DNA from: Pseudovibrio sp. M1P-2-3
Lineage (GTDB): Bacteria; Pseudomonadota; Alphaproteobacteria; Rhizobiales; Stappiaceae
Direction of reading: 5' to 3'
DNA: 64,000 nucleotides
Assembly: GCF_031501865.1 (NCBI RefSeq)
Contig: NZ_JARRCW010000001.1
Location: forward strand, 62,001-126,000
Position 1 is the first letter of the stretch, and every line of letters starts with the position of its first letter. Below, piece by piece: positions 51,951-60,665 of this stretch. Under the pieces are notes generated by a model that saw nothing but the letters and a program-made list of their open reading frames with translations, had not been told where the DNA came from and did not search any database. A program made the translations under genes and the position numbers.

Positions 51951-53204
51951 ATGTCCAAGATTATCGTAAAAAATATAACTAAAATATTCGGAAGCAATCC
52001 TAATCGCGTTCTCCCTAAAGTGCAGGCGGGAATGAATAAGGAAGCACTGCTGGCTGAAACGGGCCACACTTTGGGGCTTCACGATGTCAGCCTGACTGTT
52101 GAAGAGGGCGAGATATTTGTTATCATGGGCTTATCAGGCTCAGGCAAATCTACTCTTATTCGACATTTTAACCGGTTGATTGACCCCACTGATGGGCAAA
52201 TTCTTGTCGATGGACAAGATGTAATGGCTCTGTCCAACCGGGAACTGGAACAGTTCCGCCGGCAAAAAATGAGCATGGTTTTTCAAAGATTTGGTTTGCT
52301 ACCACATCGTACAGTATTGAAAAACGTAGCTTATGGACTGGAAGTACAGGGAATTCCGAAGAAAGATCGTGAAGAAACTGCACTCGAATGGATTGAGACG
52401 GTTGGGCTTTCAGGCTTCGAAAACCAGTATCCTGATCAGTTGTCTGGGGGTATGCAGCAGCGCGTCGGCCTTGCTCGCGCGTTGGCGAACAATCCTGATA
52501 TTTTGTTAATGGATGAGGCATTTTCTGCGTTGGATCCGCTTATTAGGTCGCAAATGCAGGACCAATTGGTGGAGCTTCAGGAAAAGCTTCATAAAACAAT
52601 TGTTTTCATTACACATGACCTGGATGAAGCACTTCGGATTGGCGATAAAATCGCTATTCTTAAAGACGGTGTTATCTCGCAGATTGGCACTCCCGCCCAA
52701 ATTCTATTGGAGCCTGCGGATGACTATGTCAGGGCTTTTGTTCGGGATGTGAACCGTGCCCGCGTCTTGACGGTGGATACAGTTATGGAGCCACCCTCCA
52801 TGCGTATCACCCATGATAATATGGAAAAGGCCCTTGCTGACATGGTCAGAAGAGGGGAAGATTATGGCTATGTTGTTGAGAATAAAGAATTCCGGGGTGT
52901 GGTCACACAAGAAGGTTTGGAAGAGGTAATCTCCAAGGAGGGGAATAGCTCTTCCCTTTACGAATTTGCTGATGATGCAGCCTCTATTGAGACACAAAGC
53001 ACCTTGGAAGAGGCACTTCCGGCAACCTTGGAAAGTGATTACCCTATCCCAGTTGTGGACGATAAGGGGCACTTAAAAGGGATACTCTCTCAAGAAGAAG
53101 TGGGTATGGCTCTTGTGCCCCCTGTTGAGGAAGAGGGGAGAACCTCTCAGGCAAGCTCCAGATCTGGAACACACGAGAAACCTATTCTAAAAGAAGCTTC
53201 GTGA
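51951..53204 (+). CDS. choV: Choline/glycine-betaine ABC transporter, ATPase with CBS-type tail
   Basis: 417 residues, ProV/OpuAA type: Walker A MGLSGSGKSTLIRHF, ABC signature LSGGMQQRVGLARAL, Walker B DILLMDEAFSALDP, and the switch His in VFITHDLDEA. After about residue 275 comes a CBS-like regulatory region (MRITHDNMEKALADMVRRG; YPIPVVDDKGHLKGILSQEEV), which in this family senses ionic strength or nucleotides. Last gene of the operon, followed by strong hairpins. Confidence 0.94.
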   Translation: MSKIIVKNITKIFGSNPNRVLPKVQAGMNKEALLAETGHTLGLHDVSLTVEEGEIFVIMGLSGSGKSTLIRHFNRLIDPTDGQILVDGQDVMALSNRELEQFRRQKMSMVFQRFGLLPHRTVLKNVAYGLEVQGIPKKDREETALEWIETVGLSGFENQYPDQLSGGMQQRVGLARALANNPDILLMDEAFSALDPLIRSQMQDQLVELQEKLHKTIVFITHDLDEALRIGDKIAILKDGVISQIGTPAQILLEPADDYVRAFVRDVNRARVLTVDTVMEPPSMRITHDNMEKALADMVRRGEDYGYVVENKEFRGVVTQEGLEEVISKEGNSSSLYEFADDAASIETQSTLEEALPATLESDYPIPVVDDKGHLKGILSQEEVGMALVPPVEEEGRTSQASSRSGTHEKPILKEAS

Positions 53205-53213
53205 AGTGGGGGA

Positions 53214-53265
53214 TTAGAGCACGGCGCATTCATTGGCATGCACGCTTCGCGCTCTAACTTTTTAT
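53214..53265 (+). terminator. choXWV terminator
   Basis: TTAGAGC (53214-53220) pairs with GCTCTAA (53251-53257), with partial internal pairing, followed by CTTTTTATTT, 10 bases after the operon's last stop. Confidence 0.7.
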
Positions 53266-53269
53266 TTCG

Positions 53270-53311
53270 AGCTCGTTTCGTTTACTTGAAGACAATCAAA
53301 CGAAACGAGCT
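53270..53311. repeat. Second long hairpin after choXWV
   Basis: A perfect 14-bp inverted repeat (53270-53283 with 53298-53311), core GCTCGTTTCGTTT, with a 14-base loop. It may act as a second terminator or as an operator for the following gene. Confidence 0.5.
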
Positions 53312-53388
53312 TTAGAGAAAGGGGCGGAAAATATTTTGTCTCTTATCTCTTATGCTACTGTTAGCATTCACTTTGGGCCCTGTTTAAG

Positions 53389-53883
53389 ATGAACTCACTC
53401 CAATATTTCCTCTCTCTTTGTACTGTTATTGTGTTGGCGGCCTGCCAGTCTGCCTCCGACCAACCAAAGGCCTATCGGAACTTGGAGAGTTATCAAGCGT
53501 CAGTAGATGTGTATGAAGCTTCCGGAATGATTTCTGCTTACAGGGCGCAATTTGGGCTGCCCCCTGTTTATGCAGATAAAAAACTGAGTAGAGTTGCACA
53601 GTCTCGATCTGCGGAAGTGGCCGCATTGAAGGGGCAAAAGCCTTCGGACCGCGAGATACTGGGGAATACACTGGCTGAGCAGGGTGTATATACTTCCTAT
53701 GTCGTGGAGAATACGAGCTCTGGGTATAGGAGTTGGGCCGAAGCGTTTTCAGGGTGGAGACAGTCTCCCAAGCACAATAAAGTAATGCTGGACCCGAATA
53801 TTGAGCGCATCGGTCTTGCGACAACTTATGACCCTCAATCAAAGTATAAGGTGTTTTGGGCCTTGGTTGCAGTTGGCTCTTAA
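53389..53883 (+). CDS. CAP/SCP-domain lipoprotein
   Basis: 164 residues with a lipoprotein signal: hydrophobic 3-17 and lipobox VLAAC, Cys19. The rest is a small CAP domain (MISAYRAQFGLPPVYADKKLSRVAQSRSAEVAALKG; AEAFSGWRQSPKHNKVMLDPNIERIGLATTY). The second conserved His (SPKHNKVML) is present, but the first one of canonical CAP cavities is not obvious (NTLAEQ region). It is probably anchored to the outer or inner membrane facing the periplasm. Function of bacterial CAP proteins is poorly known. Confidence 0.8.
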   Translation: MNSLQYFLSLCTVIVLAACQSASDQPKAYRNLESYQASVDVYEASGMISAYRAQFGLPPVYADKKLSRVAQSRSAEVAALKGQKPSDREILGNTLAEQGVYTSYVVENTSSGYRSWAEAFSGWRQSPKHNKVMLDPNIERIGLATTYDPQSKYKVFWALVAVGS

Positions 53884-54008
53884 CAACTATCTCTATATGA
53901 AGTTTGAGAGTTTCGTTCATTGGGCTGAAAGCATATTTTCAATTGCCATTCTTAAGAAAAATGCTAGGCCTTGGATACTTGTAGTGACAAGTGAGGGATA
54001 GTTTGGGA

Positions 54009-55652
54009 ATGCTACCGAAAGCGAAGACCTATGAAGAGGTTCAGGCTCGCTTTAAATGGAATGTGCCGCACTTTTATAATATCGCAACGGATGCCTGTGA
54101 CGTTTGGGCACGAACTCACCCCAAAAAAGTAGCCCTGTTATACCTGTGTGAGGGTGGTGGTGAGGAAGCATGGTCGTATGGTGCTCTTAGTGCTGCCTCC
54201 AATAAACTTGCCAATGCTTTCAAAGCGATGGGGATTACCCGTGGTGATCGTGTCGGGATTCTTCTGTCTCAGACTCCAGAAACTGCGATAACACATTTCG
54301 CCTCATATAAGCTGGGGGCAATTACAGTTCCTCTTGCAGCGCTCTTTGGTCCTGAAGCCTTGTTATATCGTCTCAAAACATCAGGTGCCAAAGGATTGAT
54401 TACTGATCAAGAAGGGCTCCTAAAACTTTCTGGTATTCGTAACCGTCTTCCCGATCTTGAGTTTGTAGTTTGTATCGACGGTGAGAGAACAGGTAGCTAT
54501 GACTTTCACAATTTGCTGAGTAGGTCATCAGAGTGTTTTGATCCCATTCCGACGTTGGCTGAGGATCCTGCTGTGATGATTTATACATCCGGTACGACAG
54601 GGGCACCAAAAGGTGCTTTGCTGCCTCATCGAGTTTTACTTGGCCATATACCGGGAATTCAACTCTCTCATGACCTATTCCCCCAGAAGGGGGATCTATT
54701 TTGGACGCCCTCAGACTGGGCATGGGCGGGAGGATTATTTAATGCCCTCATGCCTAGTTTGAAGATGGGGGTGCCCGTAATTGCAAAGAAACTAAGGAAG
54801 TTTGACCCGGAAGAGGCATTTAGGCTGTTGTGTAATTACAAGGTTCGCAATGCGTTCATTCCACCGACAGCTTTGAAAATCATGTCAGGTGTGAATGCGC
54901 GGAGGTATGTGCCAGATCTTAACTTACGTAGTTTGTGCTCTGCTGGAGAACCTTTAGGGTCCGCTGCATATGATTGGGCAAAGAGTATATTAAATGTCAC
55001 TCCCAATGAGATGTATGGGCAAACAGAGTGCAATCTAGTGCTTGGTTCATGCCAGAAACTAGGCGTTTCTCGATCTGGTGCAATTGGCAAACCGGTTGTT
55101 GGGCACAATGTTACGCTCTTGAAGGATGATGGGAAAAAGGCTGAAGCGGGTGAGCAGGGGCAAATTGCAATACATAAAAGTAGCCCCACCATGTTTCTGG
55201 AGTATTGGCGCCACAAGAGTCTGACGCAGGCGAAGTTTCAAGGGGAGTGGATGCTGACTGGGGATCAGGCAGTGATGGATGAAGATGGCTACTTCCATTT
55301 TGTCGGTCGTAACGATGATATTATTACCTCGGCTGGCTACCGGATTGGCCCTGCGGAGGTGGAGGACTGTCTCGTTACACACCCAAAGATTGCTTTAGCG
55401 GCTGTTGTAGGGAAACCTGACCCGGTGAGAACAGAAGTTGTGAAAGCATATATTGTTTTGAACGAAGGGACCACTCAAGGCAGTGAACTAAAAAAGAGTA
55501 TCCAGCAATGGGTTCGATTGAGGCTTTCCGCGCATGAATATCCAAGAGAAATTGAGTTTGTCGCAGAGTTGCCATTAACAACAACAGGTAAGATCATCCG
55601 CCAAAAGCTAAGGCATCGTGCAAGCTCTGAAGTTATGGCTATTGCTGATTGA
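54009..55652 (+). CDS. AMP-dependent acyl-CoA synthetase
   Basis: Adenylates a carboxylic acid and transfers it to CoA. 547 residues: P-loop MIYTSGTTGAPKGALLPHRVLL, adenine/hinge region EMYGQTECNLVLG, TGDQAVMDEDGYFHFVGRNDDIITSAGYRIGPAEVE and the C-terminal catalytic Lys in LPLTTTGKIIRQKLR. It resembles medium-chain/acetyl-CoA-synthetase-like members (AcsM group) rather than Acs itself; the substrate is not fixed. ATG 54009 gives the common start MLPKAKTYEEV; a GTG at 53991 is an alternative. Confidence 0.88.
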   Translation: MLPKAKTYEEVQARFKWNVPHFYNIATDACDVWARTHPKKVALLYLCEGGGEEAWSYGALSAASNKLANAFKAMGITRGDRVGILLSQTPETAITHFASYKLGAITVPLAALFGPEALLYRLKTSGAKGLITDQEGLLKLSGIRNRLPDLEFVVCIDGERTGSYDFHNLLSRSSECFDPIPTLAEDPAVMIYTSGTTGAPKGALLPHRVLLGHIPGIQLSHDLFPQKGDLFWTPSDWAWAGGLFNALMPSLKMGVPVIAKKLRKFDPEEAFRLLCNYKVRNAFIPPTALKIMSGVNARRYVPDLNLRSLCSAGEPLGSAAYDWAKSILNVTPNEMYGQTECNLVLGSCQKLGVSRSGAIGKPVVGHNVTLLKDDGKKAEAGEQGQIAIHKSSPTMFLEYWRHKSLTQAKFQGEWMLTGDQAVMDEDGYFHFVGRNDDIITSAGYRIGPAEVEDCLVTHPKIALAAVVGKPDPVRTEVVKAYIVLNEGTTQGSELKKSIQQWVRLRLSAHEYPREIEFVAELPLTTTGKIIRQKLRHRASSEVMAIAD

Positions 55653-55667
55653 TGTTTATTGCGGGTC

Positions 55668-56759
55668 TCAATACTTCCTCTTCATCACCCTTTTCAAGGA
55701 ATGTTTTAGCCGAGTTTTCATTTCGGCTTCCTTGGCTAGGCAAAATGGAACTGTACCTTTTGTTAATGTAATCGTTGCGTAACGAAATTTGTTTTTAAAT
55801 GCCACGTTCACCATATGATTGTCAGGGTTAGCAAGAGAGTCCATTCCCTTGAAGCCGTCTAGTTGATGAGTTTGCAGGCAGACAGCGTGTAACAAAAGGC
55901 GGCCGGGTGAGAACTTTGCAAACGCTTCATCATATGCAGTCTTCCATGTAAATACATGGCCGTTTTGGTTTAGGGTGATCAGTGATGCAATCACTTTTCT
56001 GTTTAGCTGAAGTTCATGGATTTGCACTTGGCCAGATTGAGCAAAAGTGGTGATGATTTTGCGCCCAAACCGAGTGGTTTGTTTGCGTTGTAGCAGGGCT
56101 GATCCCTGTCGTCCTTTCCAGCTATTTGCCTCTAGAGCAAGAAAACGTTCAAAGGCTGTGTGAACGGTCTCTGGTGTTTGTGACTGAATAAATTCAACAG
56201 AGCCAAGACTTTGCAAGTTCCTCTGATAGGTTCTTAACCTCTTTGGTAAGCTTGATGAGGAGGGGGGACTACTTTGCCATGCCCGTTCTTGAGGCAACCA
56301 ACTGGCAAGCCTCCAGTTGTGGGTTTGGGCAGTTTCTCTAATAAGGTCAGGTACCGTTCCATCAACAGCGTGATATGGTAGTGTAAGCAATGGCCATTTA
56401 CTTAAACTGGCAGCCTTTTCAAAGAGTAGGTTGAGAGCGTGAGGCGTCGCTTCCTCAGATACGAGTAAAGTACCAAGAGGACCATATTCGGAAACCGGTA
56501 CTTTTAGTGTTTTAGCGGTTATGCCCTCACGTGAAGAATATACCGGTAATGCTGCAACAGCCCTTTGTGTCAAAGTGTCTATGGTTAAGACTACGCTCAC
56601 TTGCAAACTGGGAAAGGTACGTGTGAGCTCCTGCAAAAAGGATGGTGAGAGAAAAGGGTTTGGAGTGATGGTATTGATGGCTAAGTGCTCCCACTCCTGC
56701 TGGAAGTCTCCTTGAGCCCTGCAGGAGAAGGCGACCGTTTTGTAAGGTGGGTGCTTCAT
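55668..56759 (-). CDS. GNAT-type acyltransferase of the CelD/BcsL (FemAB-like) family
   Basis: 363 residues, double-GNAT architecture; the C-terminal half carries the recognisable part (KRLRTYQRNLQSLGSVEF; ALEANSWKGRQGSALL; TWKTAYDEAFAKFSPGRLLLHAVC). Such proteins usually sit in exopolysaccharide loci and acylate sugars or peptides. It starts inside the last codons of the upstream flippase gene (4-base overlap), so the two are translationally coupled. No glycosyltransferase lies nearby. Confidence 0.78.
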   Translation of the reverse strand: MKHPPYKTVAFSCRAQGDFQQEWEHLAINTITPNPFLSPSFLQELTRTFPSLQVSVVLTIDTLTQRAVAALPVYSSREGITAKTLKVPVSEYGPLGTLLVSEEATPHALNLLFEKAASLSKWPLLTLPYHAVDGTVPDLIRETAQTHNWRLASWLPQERAWQSSPPSSSSLPKRLRTYQRNLQSLGSVEFIQSQTPETVHTAFERFLALEANSWKGRQGSALLQRKQTTRFGRKIITTFAQSGQVQIHELQLNRKVIASLITLNQNGHVFTWKTAYDEAFAKFSPGRLLLHAVCLQTHQLDGFKGMDSLANPDNHMVNVAFKNKFRYATITLTKGTVPFCLAKEAEMKTRLKHSLKRVMKRKY

Positions 56760-58111
56760 ACCTCTATCACTGTTTTTTTATGTAGAGGGATAAAGAAGGG
56801 GAGAATACCAAGTCGCAGATAGGAGCCCCTAATGAGCAGGATGGCCTCCAGTATCATAGCAAGAGATGTGGCAATCGCTATACCTATTAGCCCGAATGAG
56901 GGGGCCAAGCTGATATTGAGGCCAACATTAACTGCAAAGGTTAGTGCGTAAATGCCAGCACACAGTGTCTGATTTCCAGATAGACTGAGGAGAGAATCTA
57001 CTGGCCCAATGGCTGCGCGGGCAAGGATTCCAAACGTTAAAATGAGTAAAACCGGAAACCCTTTCTCATAGCCTTCTCCAAAGAAAGATAATAGAAATGG
57101 GCTACAGGGCAGAAGAATTGCTGTGAGAATGAGTGTAGGCCAGAAGGTCAATTGAGCGGCTCTGCCTATGTATTCGCTCAGTTTTCTTGAGTTTTTTGTA
57201 TAGTATAGCTGTGATATCTGCATGGCGGTTGCTGACCTGACAGCGTAATAAACGAAATGCAAAAGAGCAACCGTGCGGGATGCTGCAAAATAAATTGCGA
57301 CCTGATCAGAAGGTACCCAGAAGCCAGCTATGATGACATCTGCACTTGTCAGAAGCTGGAAGAAACCATCAACCAGAAGAATAGGCAGCGATACTTGGAG
57401 CCAAAGTTTGAACTGATATTGCCGGGGTGCAGGTGGACACTGTTTCTTTAACTTTTTGTGCAGCAAAAGTGTCTGAATGGCAGTGATGCTCCAGATGGCA
57501 AAGATGGTACAAAGAACAGCGGTAACAGCCGTTCGAGGGAAATCGAGAAAGACTGCTATAGCCATAAAAATGATAATTAATGTGGGGCGCCAAATGTATT
57601 CTGGGGCGACGCTCAAAAACTGCCAATTATATGCTCGCGCGATTCCTTCTTGCAAACTGCATAGGGTGTAGAGTGGTAGGCAGGTCAATGCTATTGCTAT
57701 TGGGAGAATGTAGGGTTGGGCAATGGCATCATCTAGTAACCAGATCCCCAAAGCTCCTATTCCTGCGATAGCGCTGGCACAGATGAAGACGGCAATACGA
57801 GAGCCGTATAAAATCCCCCTGACGAGGGACGCCTTACCTTGACTGGTGTATTGGGGGAGGAACCTGCTGACTGAATTTGAAAGGCCAAGGTTGGAGAACA
57901 TAACCAGAATGACAAGGAGGGTCCAGACAACAACAAAAACCCCATAGTGGTGTGTTCCAATTATTCTAGCAATAAAAACTTGAAGTAAGTAAGCTAGAGC
58001 TGCGCCTGCAACCCGTATAGAAAATACAGTAAAAGCTGAGTAATTTGTTATAGCGTTAGCGTTTTGTTTGCCTATGGCTTTCTTGAATTTATTATAATTA
58101 ATGTGGGGCAA
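56756..58111 (-). CDS. Polysaccharide flippase-like membrane protein (Wzx/MVF superfamily)
   Basis: 451 residues, 12-14 hydrophobic segments; N-terminal AGAALAYLLQVFIARIIGTHHYGVFVVVWTLLVIL and NSVSRFLPQYTSQGKASLVRG are typical of the polysaccharide-transport (PST) branch of the MOP superfamily. It probably flips a lipid-linked glycan. It forms a two-gene unit with the acyltransferase; the rest of a polysaccharide locus is missing here, which is unusual for this family. Confidence 0.83.
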   Translation of the reverse strand: MPHINYNKFKKAIGKQNANAITNYSAFTVFSIRVAGAALAYLLQVFIARIIGTHHYGVFVVVWTLLVILVMFSNLGLSNSVSRFLPQYTSQGKASLVRGILYGSRIAVFICASAIAGIGALGIWLLDDAIAQPYILPIAIALTCLPLYTLCSLQEGIARAYNWQFLSVAPEYIWRPTLIIIFMAIAVFLDFPRTAVTAVLCTIFAIWSITAIQTLLLHKKLKKQCPPAPRQYQFKLWLQVSLPILLVDGFFQLLTSADVIIAGFWVPSDQVAIYFAASRTVALLHFVYYAVRSATAMQISQLYYTKNSRKLSEYIGRAAQLTFWPTLILTAILLPCSPFLLSFFGEGYEKGFPVLLILTFGILARAAIGPVDSLLSLSGNQTLCAGIYALTFAVNVGLNISLAPSFGLIGIAIATSLAMILEAILLIRGSYLRLGILPFFIPLHKKTVIEV

Positions 58112-58273
58112 TTTTTATCTATATCCAATTTGGTTAATTAATATAGTTAAAACTGTTTATCTCAAGCTCCCATTATGATGTATTATGTAGAATTATTCAT
58201 GTAATTTATTGTGGTAAATACTCCTAAAAAAAATGGGATTGACTCCTCATCTGTTTTTTATAATTAATAATAA

Positions 58274-58288
58274 GAACAAAAGGTGAAC
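58274..58288 (+). promoter_or_regulatory. LexA (SOS) box of the imuA operon
   Basis: GAAC (58274-58277), seven bases, GAAC (58285-58288): exactly the direct-repeat LexA operator of alphaproteobacteria. It ends 18 bases before the imuA start codon, so LexA would block the promoter or initiating polymerase until DNA damage. Confidence 0.85.
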
Positions 58289-58306
58289 ATATTGAGAGTT
58301 TGATAT

Positions 58307-59242
58307 ATGAAACCTAACCGTCATCGTATTGAAGAGTTGAGAAAACGCATTGCTGGATTGGAAGGGCGCCTCCCTTCCAGTTTTCAGAGCGCACCGGCTC
58401 TCGCCTCCGCCACAAACAGGCGGGAGCCGGGGAAAGAGTGCGATCCTGATAAAGGTGAGTTGGTATCAGGGCAGCTTGTTGAACGGCTTAAATTTCATGT
58501 TCAAACGCTGGATTCGTTCTTTCCTGAAGCTGGAATGAAACTCTCTGCTCTTCATGAAATTTATGGAACTGAGACGCGGTTAAGTGGGGGAGTGATTGGA
58601 TTTGTTTCTGGCCTGCTGGCTGGGATATTACGAAATAAGTCAGGGCCGGTTCTATGGGTGAGTGAAGAGCGTTCTTTGAGAGAAATAGGTAGCCCTTACC
58701 CATCAGGCCTATGCAGTTTTGGAATTGATCCTGCCCGTGTGATTTTCGTGCGCGCCAGGCGGGTTGAAGAAGCTCTGTGGGTGATGGAAGAGGGAGGGCA
58801 GTGCCCATCTCTTGCTGGGGTTCTGGGAGAGTTTAGGGGGGATCATGCGGCGTTGGGTTTAACTGCGACACGGCGGTTGTCACTCCGGAGTGAGCAGGCC
58901 TGTTTACCATTCTTGTTGGTGCGCTATGGCGGAACTCCCATGCCAACTGCGGCTTTAACCCGCTGGCGCATAGAGCCCATGCCCAGTGAAAGGGCCGCTT
59001 CCCTAGAAAATATTATCGGAAGGCCTCGATGGTTGGCCTATCTTGAACGTAATCGGGAGGGGAGGATGGGCCGCTGTGCCTTGGAATGGAACTATGAGCA
59101 AAGCTGCTTTCGCACCGCATCAGAGAATACTGTGCCTATGGCTCAAGGAGTTGGCAACAGACAGAATTTGCCGTCGGGATCTGGGGAGGTCGTGGCGCTC
59201 CAGCACATTGACAAATCCACTCGTCGTTTACGCAAGCCATAG
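58307..59242 (+). CDS. imuA: ImuA, RecA-like mutasome protein
   Basis: 311 residues related to the RecA/SulA superfamily; pattern AGMKLSALHEIYG, SGGVIGFVSGLLAGILRNKSGPVLWVSEE and RRVEEALWVMEEG. A Walker A lysine is not present at the expected loop, as in other ImuA proteins, so ATPase activity is doubtful. In characterised systems ImuA works with ImuB and DnaE2 in damage-induced mutagenesis. The SOS box immediately upstream and the following genes fix the identity. Confidence 0.87.
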   Translation: MKPNRHRIEELRKRIAGLEGRLPSSFQSAPALASATNRREPGKECDPDKGELVSGQLVERLKFHVQTLDSFFPEAGMKLSALHEIYGTETRLSGGVIGFVSGLLAGILRNKSGPVLWVSEERSLREIGSPYPSGLCSFGIDPARVIFVRARRVEEALWVMEEGGQCPSLAGVLGEFRGDHAALGLTATRRLSLRSEQACLPFLLVRYGGTPMPTAALTRWRIEPMPSERAASLENIIGRPRWLAYLERNREGRMGRCALEWNYEQSCFRTASENTVPMAQGVGNRQNLPSGSGEVVALQHIDKSTRRLRKP

Positions 59243-60665
59243 GAATGGCCAGCGCGTAACATGCATAAATGAGGCAGCGCATAAAGCAGGTCTTGAGTGT
59301 GGCATGCTTTTAAGCGATGCACGCTCCCGCCTGCCTTTGCTACAGGTTGAAGAGGAGCAGCTGGATGTAGATAGAGCCCTGTTATCTTCGCTTGCCGATT
59401 GGTGTGAGCGATATACGCCATTGGTTGCATTGAATGGCAATGAGACTCTCCTTTTGGATATAACGGGCTGTGCTCACCTGTTTGGAGATGAGGACGAGAT
59501 GTTGGCTGATTGTTTGTCCCGTCTTTACAGCCAAGGCTTTACCGTAGCAGGGGCTATTGCAGATACTGTTGGGGCTGCGTGGGCTGTTGCGCGTTCTGGT
59601 GGCGGTGTTGTCCTCGCAAAAGAAACGAAAACAGCTCTAGAGCATCTTCCTATTTCTTTGCTGCGTGTAGATGGCGCAACGGTATCGGGCTTGGCAAAGG
59701 TGGGGTTGACGCGAATTGTAGATATATATGATCGGCCAAGGGCCCCTCTTGTAAATCGTTTCGGGTCAGAGCTGTTACGGCGCCTCGATCAAGCTCTGGG
59801 TCTTGAAGGGGAGCCTATTTCACCTCGCCGTTACGAGGCGCGGATTATGGCTGAACGAGGCTTTTTTGAACCGATTGCAACGGAAGAGGGTGTGTTTGCT
59901 ACACTTTTGTCCCTTGCTGAAAAACTTAAACAGACACTCTTAGTGCGAGGTGAGGGAGGGCGGGTATTTGAGCTGGCCCTATTTCGTGTGGATGGCACCG
60001 TATCCCGAGTGGTTGTTGGTACGAGTGAACCTGTCCAAGCCCCTGCATTTATTTGCCGGCTGTTTCGTGAGAAATTGGCATCTGCTGAAGAGGGGTGGGA
60101 TGCAGGATTTGGTTATGATCTTATACGCTTAAGTGCTTTGGAGACCCAGCATCGTGACGCAAAGCAGTTGAACGTTGACGGGAGTTCGACTGTATCTGAA
60201 GATATTACGCAATTGGTTGACAGACTTGGTGCCCGTTTAGGTATAGGCCGTGTCGGGCGATTCTTGCCGCGCGAGCGTCACTTGCCTGAAGAACAATTTT
60301 TAATTGTTCCAGCTGCAACTGTTCGCGAAGATGCCCTGTATTGGCCAGAGGTTGATGTTCTACCGCAGAAAAGTTTCATTGGGTTACCCCTGCGCCTTTT
60401 ACCCTATGTAGAATCTGTTGAAGCCGTTGCTGCAATACCAGAGGGGGCACCAGTCAGGTTTCGGTGGCGCAAGGTTCTATTTGAGATTGCGCGGTTTGAA
60501 GGTCCAGAGCGCATTGCACCTCCCTGGTGGAATTCATGTGAAAACATTCGTGACTATTATTATGTTGAAGATAAGGAAGGGCGTCGCTTCTGGCTGTTTC
60601 GAGAGGGGAACTATGAGAATTTGGAACAGCCTCCCCGCTGGTTCCTACAGGGGATGCATGCATGA
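59094..60665 (+). CDS. imuB: ImuB, catalytically inactive Y-family polymerase homologue
   Basis: 523 residues. It begins RILCLWLKELATDRICRR and keeps the Y-family layout (ECGMLLSDARSRLPLL, LLLDITGCAHLFGDEDEML, ITQLVDRLGARLG), but the acidic catalytic triad of DinB is not evident, as is usual for ImuB. In known systems it bridges the beta clamp and DnaE2. ATG 59094 gives the family N-terminus and lies 149 bases inside imuA in another frame; an earlier ATG at 59043 adds non-conserved residues. It overlaps dnaE2 by 4 bases. Confidence 0.9.
   Translation: MSKAAFAPHQRILCLWLKELATDRICRRDLGRSWRSSTLTNPLVVYASHRNGQRVTCINEAAHKAGLECGMLLSDARSRLPLLQVEEEQLDVDRALLSSLADWCERYTPLVALNGNETLLLDITGCAHLFGDEDEMLADCLSRLYSQGFTVAGAIADTVGAAWAVARSGGGVVLAKETKTALEHLPISLLRVDGATVSGLAKVGLTRIVDIYDRPRAPLVNRFGSELLRRLDQALGLEGEPISPRRYEARIMAERGFFEPIATEEGVFATLLSLAEKLKQTLLVRGEGGRVFELALFRVDGTVSRVVVGTSEPVQAPAFICRLFREKLASAEEGWDAGFGYDLIRLSALETQHRDAKQLNVDGSSTVSEDITQLVDRLGARLGIGRVGRFLPRERHLPEEQFLIVPAATVREDALYWPEVDVLPQKSFIGLPLRLLPYVESVEAVAAIPEGAPVRFRWRKVLFEIARFEGPERIAPPWWNSCENIRDYYYVEDKEGRRFWLFREGNYENLEQPPRWFLQGMHA

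Noticed and set aside
58307-59242. RecA or SulA as the identity of the imuA product
   Set aside because: The protein is too short for RecA, lacks its Walker A lysine, and is followed by imuB and dnaE2.
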